Source of the DNA: an uncultured Oscillospiraceae bacterium
GTDB lineage: Bacteria > Bacillota > Clostridia > Oscillospirales > Oscillospiraceae
Assembly (NCBI GenBank): GCA_951801655.1
Contig: CATONV010000003.1
Location: 1-64,000, forward strand
Reading direction: 5' to 3'
Length of the DNA: 64,000 bases
Positions 59,374 through 64,000 of this stretch are shown one piece after another; the stretch's first letter is position 1; the number at the start of each line of letters is the position of its first letter. The position numbers and the translations under genes are program-made. The notes under the pieces were generated by a model, which saw only the letters and a program-made list of their open reading frames with translations, searched no databases and had not been told where the DNA came from.

Positions 59374-60660
59374 ATGAAAAAGATCCTTGCACTTGCGCTG
59401 GCCATGTCCATGGCCCTGTCCCTGACCGCCTGCGGCGGCGGAGGGGATAAATCCCAGACCCCGCCGCCCCCGTCCGGCGGCAGCAGCAGCGGCGCTCCCG
59501 CCCAGTCTGCGCCCGCAGTGGTGGAGCCCGACTATGACTACACCATCCGCATCTATTCCAACTCCAACTCCACCGAGCGCACCACCTGGCTGATCAACGA
59601 GGCCAAAGAGGCCGGCTTCAACATCTCCATTGACGACAACTCCGTCATCTCCGGCGACACCGCCGCCATCCAGGCCGCCAACGAGAACAAGGACGGCGAT
59701 TTGATCTTCGGTCTGAACGAGACCCGCTGGAGTCAGCTGGTGGACGGCACCTATGAGAACCTGAAGATTCTGGACTGGACTCCCTCCTGGTCCGGCGACG
59801 TGGGCGAATACGTCTACCCCGGCAAGGCCTACGGTCTGGTCATCCAGAATGTGCTGATGCTCTACCGCAACGACGAGCTGGGCACCAACGGCGCTGAGCT
59901 GCACTTCGACCACTGGGCCGACATTGTGGACTGCGGCTACCAGTGGTACCGCCAGAACAAGGTGGGCGGCACTACCAACGCCAACATCAACTCCGCCATG
60001 CTCTACGCCTTTGTGGACCCCGCCTCCCCCGCCGGCGGCATTTCCGTGGACGGCTGGAAGACCCTGTGGAAGTACTGCGCCGAGGGCAAGAGCGGCGGCG
60101 ACGACTACAAGTACGGCTTTGATCCCCTGAACAAGGGCGACGTGCAGGTGTCCACCTTCTACTCCTCCTCCCTCTACGGCAAGATCGACGCCGCGGGCGA
60201 GAGCTCTGAGAAGCCTCTGAAGGGTACCATGGAGCCTGAAAACTGGTCCCTGGTAGACATCAAGGACGGCACCTACTACATCGCCGAGTACATCGGCATC
60301 CTGGACAAGGCCGGCCGCACCCCCGAGCAGACCGCCGCTGTTGAGGAATTTGCCGAGTGGTTCGGCTCCGCTGAGACCCAGGCCGCCTGGGGCGAGGAGT
60401 TCGACTCTTATCCATGCAACACTGAGGCCGCCAGCATTCTCTACCCCGATGGCATCCCCCCCATCTACGAGCTGAAGAACTTCGCCCTGTCCAAGGTGGA
60501 CGGCGATACTACCTACGCCGAGTATGTGGCCTCTCACTCCAGCGACTGGACCAACATCATGACCAACCTGGGCTTCTACTGGGCCGACACCAACAATCCC
60601 GCCCCCGAACCTGACTGGGATAACCTGGACTGGGCTACCCTGACCCAGGCCGCCGGCTAA
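59374..60660 (+). CDS. ABC transporter substrate-binding lipoprotein
   Basis: 428 residues. Signal peptide with lipobox LTAC (Cys20 modified by lipid), a Gly/Ser/Pro linker, then a type-2 periplasmic-binding fold: YTIRIYSNSNSTERTTWLINEAKEAGFN at the start and an aromatic-rich middle (ILDWTPSWSGDVGEYVYPG). The family is that of ferric-iron/spermidine/2-aminoethylphosphonate binders; the ligand is not settled. ATG with SD AAAGGAG; strong promoter. Confidence 0.88.
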   Translation: MKKILALALAMSMALSLTACGGGGDKSQTPPPPSGGSSSGAPAQSAPAVVEPDYDYTIRIYSNSNSTERTTWLINEAKEAGFNISIDDNSVISGDTAAIQAANENKDGDLIFGLNETRWSQLVDGTYENLKILDWTPSWSGDVGEYVYPGKAYGLVIQNVLMLYRNDELGTNGAELHFDHWADIVDCGYQWYRQNKVGGTTNANINSAMLYAFVDPASPAGGISVDGWKTLWKYCAEGKSGGDDYKYGFDPLNKGDVQVSTFYSSSLYGKIDAAGESSEKPLKGTMEPENWSLVDIKDGTYYIAEYIGILDKAGRTPEQTAAVEEFAEWFGSAETQAAWGEEFDSYPCNTEAASILYPDGIPPIYELKNFALSKVDGDTTYAEYVASHSSDWTNIMTNLGFYWADTNNPAPEPDWDNLDWATLTQAAG

Positions 60661-60679
60661 ATTCAATCGTGTTACCTGT

Positions 60680-60703
60680 GGCGAGCCGGGGGACCGGCTC
60701 GCC
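60680..60703 (+). terminator. Hairpin between binding-protein and ATPase genes
   Basis: A perfect 10-bp stem (60680-60689 with 60694-60703), loop of four, followed by CTCTGTTT. Typical of hairpins that stabilise an abundant binding-protein mRNA and reduce downstream transcription. Confidence 0.65.
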
Positions 60704-60720
60704 CTCTGTTTACCGGGGAA

Positions 60721-60794
60721 CCCTGGCGGATATGATCCGCCCGCACGAAGTACAGTGGCTGCCATAAAATGGGCGGATGATGTCCGTCCCTGCA
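60721..60794. repeat. Diverged copy of the palindromic repeat
   Basis: 74 bp with arms GGCGGATATGATCCGCCCGC and GGGCGGATGATGTCCG, resembling the 20139 core (which has GGCGGATGGTATCCGCC). The TGTAGGGG terminus is mutated at left and reads CCCTGCA at right. It lies inside the ABC importer operon, between gene 1 and gene 2. Confidence 0.6.
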
Positions 60795-60850
60795 AGGCGC
60801 GCTGCCCGCAAAACCAAATGCTAATTATTGATAGAGAGGGAGCTTTGCCT

Positions 60851-61867
60851 ATGATCCGGCTCAACGACATCGTCGTCAAATTCGGCGACTTCACCGCCCT
60901 GCATGACATTAACGTCCACGTAAAGGAGGGGGAGTTCTTTACCTTCCTTGGGCCCTCCGGGTGCGGAAAAACCACCACCCTGCGCACCATCACCGGCTTT
61001 ATTGAGCCCGTGTCTGGTACGGTGGTGGTCAAGGACCGGGATATTACCCATGTCCCCATTGAGGAGAGGAACATTGGCATTGTCTTCCAGTCCTACGCCC
61101 TGTTCCCCACCATGACGGTGTATGACAACATCGCCTTCGGTCTGAAGCTGAAGAAATTAAAAAAGGCGGAGATCGCCCAGAAGGTGAATGAGATCGCCAA
61201 AAAGGTGGATCTGAGCGACGAGCAGCTGAAAAAGGCGGTCAGCCAATTGTCCGGCGGCCAGCAGCAGCGGGTGGCCATCGCCCGGGCCCTGGTCACCGAG
61301 CCGGCCATCATCTGCATGGACGAACCACTGTCCAACTTGGACGCCAAGCTGAGGGTTCAGCTGCGTAATGAGCTCAAGCAGATGCAGAAGGACTTTGGCA
61401 TCACCACCATCTACGTCACCCACGACCAGGAGGAGGCCCTCACCCTCTCCGACCACATCGCCGTGTTCAATAAGGGGGTCATCGAGCAGATCGGCACCCC
61501 CAACGAGGTGTACAACCACTCAGCCACCGAATTTGTCTGCAATTTCATCGGCGACATCAACTTCCTCCAGTCCGAGGCGGTATCGGCCCTGAACAGGGCC
61601 GGCGGCCGGGTGGACCCGGCCGCCCGCAACTACATCCGCCTGGAGCGCATCCACGTCAACGTGGAGTCCAAGCCGGGCAATGTGGTGCTGGATGGGGTAG
61701 TGGAGAATCGGGAGTACTACGGGCTGTACATCAAGTACTACATCCGCGCCGCCGGCCAGATCATCAAGGTCATTGAGAAAAACGACGGTGTGAACATCTA
61801 CGAGGCGGGCCAAACCGTACAGGTGGTCATGGACCCCAAGGACGTGATGGCCTACCCCGGCGGCTGA
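60851..61867 (+). CDS. ABC transporter ATPase (FbpC/PotA-like)
   Basis: 338 residues. [24 protein letters not shown] start; Walker A GPSGCGKT (34-41); signature [15 protein letters not shown]; Walker [14 protein letters not shown]-loop [10 protein letters not shown]; then a C-terminal TOBE-like regulatory domain. The ATG at 60851 follows GAGGGAG; a longer reading runs into the repeat. Energises the downstream fused permease. Confidence 0.92.
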   Translation: MIRLNDIVVKFGDFTALHDINVHVKEGEFFTFLGPSGCGKTTTLRTITGFIEPVSGTVVVKDRDITHVPIEERNIGIVFQSYALFPTMTVYDNIAFGLKLKKLKKAEIAQKVNEIAKKVDLSDEQLKKAVSQLSGGQQQRVAIARALVTEPAIICMDEPLSNLDAKLRVQLRNELKQMQKDFGITTIYVTHDQEEALTLSDHIAVFNKGVIEQIGTPNEVYNHSATEFVCNFIGDINFLQSEAVSALNRAGGRVDPAARNYIRLERIHVNVESKPGNVVLDGVVENREYYGLYIKYYIRAAGQIIKVIEKNDGVNIYEAGQTVQVVMDPKDVMAYPGG

Positions 61868-61881
61868 AGGGAGGCGGAACC

Positions 61882-63786
61882 ATGACCAAAAACCGCCCCG
61901 TCCAAATGGGCCCGGCCCTGCTGACAAAGCTGTTTGGCATCGCCTTCTTCGCCTACCTGTTTCTGGGCTTTATGCTGCTGCCCTGTCTCAACACCCTGGC
62001 CAGCATCTTCACCACCCAAAACGCCTCGGGAGAAACCGACCCTCTGGCCGTCATTCGCTTTTTCTTCGCCGGAAATATGGGCTCCTTTGTGTGGAACTCC
62101 CTGAAGCTGGCGGTCTGCCTGGTGGTTACGGTGAATGTGGTGGGGGTGTCCATCGTGCTTCTCACCGAGTACTTTGACATCAAGGGGGCCAAAATCCTCC
62201 GCCTGGGCTACATGACCACTCTGATCTACTCCGGCGTGGCCCTGGTGACCGGATACCTGTTCCTCTACGACAGCAACGGCATTATCACCACCCTGCTGGT
62301 AAACGCCTTCCCCGGGATGAATCCCAACTGGTTCTCCGGCTTCAACGCGGTGCTGTTCACCATGACCTTCGCCTGCACCAGCAACCACGCTCTGTTTCTG
62401 CGCAACGCCATCCGAGGCATCGACTACAACACAGTGGAGGCCGCCCGGAACATGGGGGCCCGGCCTTTCAAGGTGCTGTGGAAGGTGGTTTTCCCCACTC
62501 TGGTGCCCACCATGTTCTCCCTGACGGTGATGACGTTCATCACCGGCCTGTGCGCCATGTCCGCCCCCACCCTGCTGGGCTACGACTCCATCAACCCGGA
62601 GATCGTCCGGCTGGCCGGCTCTTCCACCGCAGACGAGGCTTTCCCCCAGGCCCGGGCTGCCCTGCTGTCCATCATCCTGGCCATGTTCACCATCGTTTTG
62701 CTGACGGTACTCTCCTCCTACGAGAGAAAGGGCCACTATCTCTCCGTCTCCAAGACCAAGGCAAAGCTGCAAAAGCAGAAAATTGATAACCCGGTGTGGA
62801 ATCTTCTGGCCCATCTCTACGCCTACATCCTGTTTGTCATCTACATGATCCCCGTGGTAATGATCGTGATTTTCTCCTTCCAGACCTACGGGGCCATCCG
62901 GATGAAGAAGCTGGACCTGACCAACTGGACCCTGATCAACTTTTTTGGCTCCCAGGATTACCAATACCTCACCAATCGGGGCACCTATAAAACCCGAAAG
63001 GGCTCCATCTCCGGTCTCTTCGCCAACGAGGCCACCCTGGGAGGAATCAAACTCAGCTTTGTGCTGTCCGCCATCGCCGCTGCCCTGGCCTGCGTCATTG
63101 TGGTGGTGGCCTGTAACTACATCTTCAAAAACCGGAAGAAAAAGTCGGGCACCGTGCTGGAGTACTGTCTTCTCTTCCCCTGGCTGCTGCCCACCATCCT
63201 CATCTGTTACTCCTACCGGGTGTACTTCAACAGCGAGGACGTGTGGTACGTGGGCGGGACCAACCTGTACTACGCCGACCATGTGCGGCTGCTGATCGTT
63301 CTAGCCTACACAGTAGTCAAGCTGCCTTTCTCCCTGCGTATGATTAAAGCCGCCTTCTACGCCATCGACGAGGAACTGGAGGACGCCGCCCGAAATCTGG
63401 GCTCCAGTCCCCTGGTCACCTTCCTGAAGGTGAAGCTGCCCATCATCCTGCCCTCGGTATTGGCGGTGTTCGCCCTGAACTTTAACGCTCTGTTCACCGA
63501 GTATGACATGTCCGCCACCTTTGCCAGCTCCTACGGCACCACCTACGCCATGGTCATCCAGTCCATGTGCCGGGAGGAAGGGCTGTACGGCTACAACGTC
63601 AACGCCTCGGGCCGGCGGTGCGCCTCCACGGTGTTCATTATGATTGTATCGGGCGTTATCCTCTACCTGGTTTACGGCGTGGGCGCCCGGGATCTGGGAG
63701 AGAGGCTGGAGATCAAGGACCGGCGGCGCAAGCGGCTGGAAAAGCTGCAACATTTGGGCCGAAAGGCCAAGGAGGCCAACACATGA
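61882..63786 (+). CDS. ABC transporter permease, two fused membrane domains
   Basis: 634 residues with about 12 membrane helices. Two permease modules, each with its own coupling loop: EAARNMGARPFKVLWKVVFPTL (near 190) and DAARNLGSSPLVTFLKVKLPIILP (near 505). This FbpB/PhnU-V type fusion makes a complete channel in one chain. Its stop overlaps the start of the HAD gene by 4 bp. Confidence 0.9.
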   Translation: MTKNRPVQMGPALLTKLFGIAFFAYLFLGFMLLPCLNTLASIFTTQNASGETDPLAVIRFFFAGNMGSFVWNSLKLAVCLVVTVNVVGVSIVLLTEYFDIKGAKILRLGYMTTLIYSGVALVTGYLFLYDSNGIITTLLVNAFPGMNPNWFSGFNAVLFTMTFACTSNHALFLRNAIRGIDYNTVEAARNMGARPFKVLWKVVFPTLVPTMFSLTVMTFITGLCAMSAPTLLGYDSINPEIVRLAGSSTADEAFPQARAALLSIILAMFTIVLLTVLSSYERKGHYLSVSKTKAKLQKQKIDNPVWNLLAHLYAYILFVIYMIPVVMIVIFSFQTYGAIRMKKLDLTNWTLINFFGSQDYQYLTNRGTYKTRKGSISGLFANEATLGGIKLSFVLSAIAAALACVIVVVACNYIFKNRKKKSGTVLEYCLLFPWLLPTILICYSYRVYFNSEDVWYVGGTNLYYADHVRLLIVLAYTVVKLPFSLRMIKAAFYAIDEELEDAARNLGSSPLVTFLKVKLPIILPSVLAVFALNFNALFTEYDMSATFASSYGTTYAMVIQSMCREEGLYGYNVNASGRRCASTVFIMIVSGVILYLVYGVGARDLGERLEIKDRRRKRLEKLQHLGRKAKEANT

Positions 63787-64000
63787 TCCGAAACATCGTA
63801 TTTGACATGGGCAATGTGCTGATCCACTGGCGGCCGGACATCTTTGTAAAGAGGATGGAAATCCCCGAAGAGGACTGTCCCCAGCTGCTCCGGGAGGTCT
63901 TTGGCTCGGTGGAGTGGATTCAGCTGGACCGGGGTGTGATTACCTGGGAGCAGGCCACCGAAAAAATGTGCCGCCGCCTGCCGGAGCGTCTCCATGCCGT
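63783..64000 (+). CDS. HAD family hydrolase (3' end cut by window)
   Basis: At least 72 residues present: IRNIVFDMGNVLIHWRPDIFV holds HAD motif I (D-x-G), followed by a helical cap region. It resembles YihX-like HAD-IA phosphatases more than phosphonatase. The 4-bp overlap with the permease puts it in the importer operon, so the imported compound may be phosphorylated or become so. Confidence 0.85.
   Translation, partial: MIRNIVFDMGNVLIHWRPDIFVKRMEIPEEDCPQLLREVFGSVEWIQLDRGVITWEQATEKMCRRLPERLHA

Noticed and set aside
59368-61080. 570-codon frame on the minus strand opposite the binding-protein and ATPase genes
   Set aside because: Spans two genes and their intergenic repeat on the opposite strand; composition is that of a shadow frame.
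61852-63282. 476-codon frame on the minus strand opposite the fused permease
   Set aside because: His/Gly/Gln-rich shadow of a membrane-protein gene; no SD.
63783-64000. HAD gene as phosphonoacetaldehyde hydrolase (phnX)
   Set aside because: The visible N-terminus resembles YihX-like HAD-IA phosphatases; too little is present to support phnX.

Overview
The window reads as a chromosomal segment of a GC-rich, endospore-forming, anaerobic Firmicute, most like the gut Oscillospiraceae (the Flavonifractor/Lawsonibacter/Pseudoflavonifractor group). The evidence is sporulation genes (yqfC, yqfD, ymxH, a 23-codon spoVM, a DUF3794-LysM protein), an oxygen-detoxifying flavodiiron-rubredoxin protein, AddAB instead of RecBCD, clostridial families such as DUF4317 and clostripain, and consensus sigma-A promoters in the gaps. 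The genus is inferred from gene content and composition. No rRNA, tRNA, CRISPR array, prophage or complete insertion sequence was seen.

Layout. 1-5.3 kb: degV (partial), a YdeI-like gene and trmD on the minus strand, the flavodiiron gene, an XRE regulator with an in-frame stop facing a 24-codon ORF, and a GT2 glycosyltransferase. 5.4-9.3 kb: a promoter, a structured leader and an Opu-type ABC importer (ATPase with CBS domains, permease, permease fused to its binding domain), then ymxH. 9.3-20 kb (minus): purB-perM, then addB, a pyridoxamine kinase and addA. 20-24 kb: an Lsa-like ABC-F gene behind a leader-peptide/terminator attenuator, DUF4317, and a second XRE regulator facing a small ORF. 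24-33.5 kb: phoH-yqfD-yqfC, a DUF2975/XRE operon, nth, rlmA, gltX, the DUF3794-LysM gene and spoVM. 33.7-41.4 kb: two paralogous ECF sigma/membrane-partner pairs flanking coaD-rsmD-uvrC and HPr. 41.4-52.9 kb: mutS2 behind VOC and MerR genes, an Fe-S aldo/keto reductase, a ROK regulator, rpoN, a TetR-like regulator, clostripain and DUF2971. 52.9-59.2 kb: the F-type ATP synthase operon. 59.3-64 kb: a lipoprotein/ATPase/double-permease importer ending in a partial HAD phosphatase.

The most unusual points are: (i) the ATP synthase operon has no atpH, and the alpha subunit instead carries an N-terminal segment resembling the delta C-terminal domain; (ii) its c subunit has a signal-peptide-like extension; (iii) the ABC-F gene has a complete attenuator layout; (iv) there is a dispersed palindromic repeat family plus a separate MITE-like element with hairpin ends; (v) two XRE/small-ORF divergons occur, one with a premature stop in the regulator.

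All calls come from reading the sequence. No database search, structure prediction or alignment program was run.
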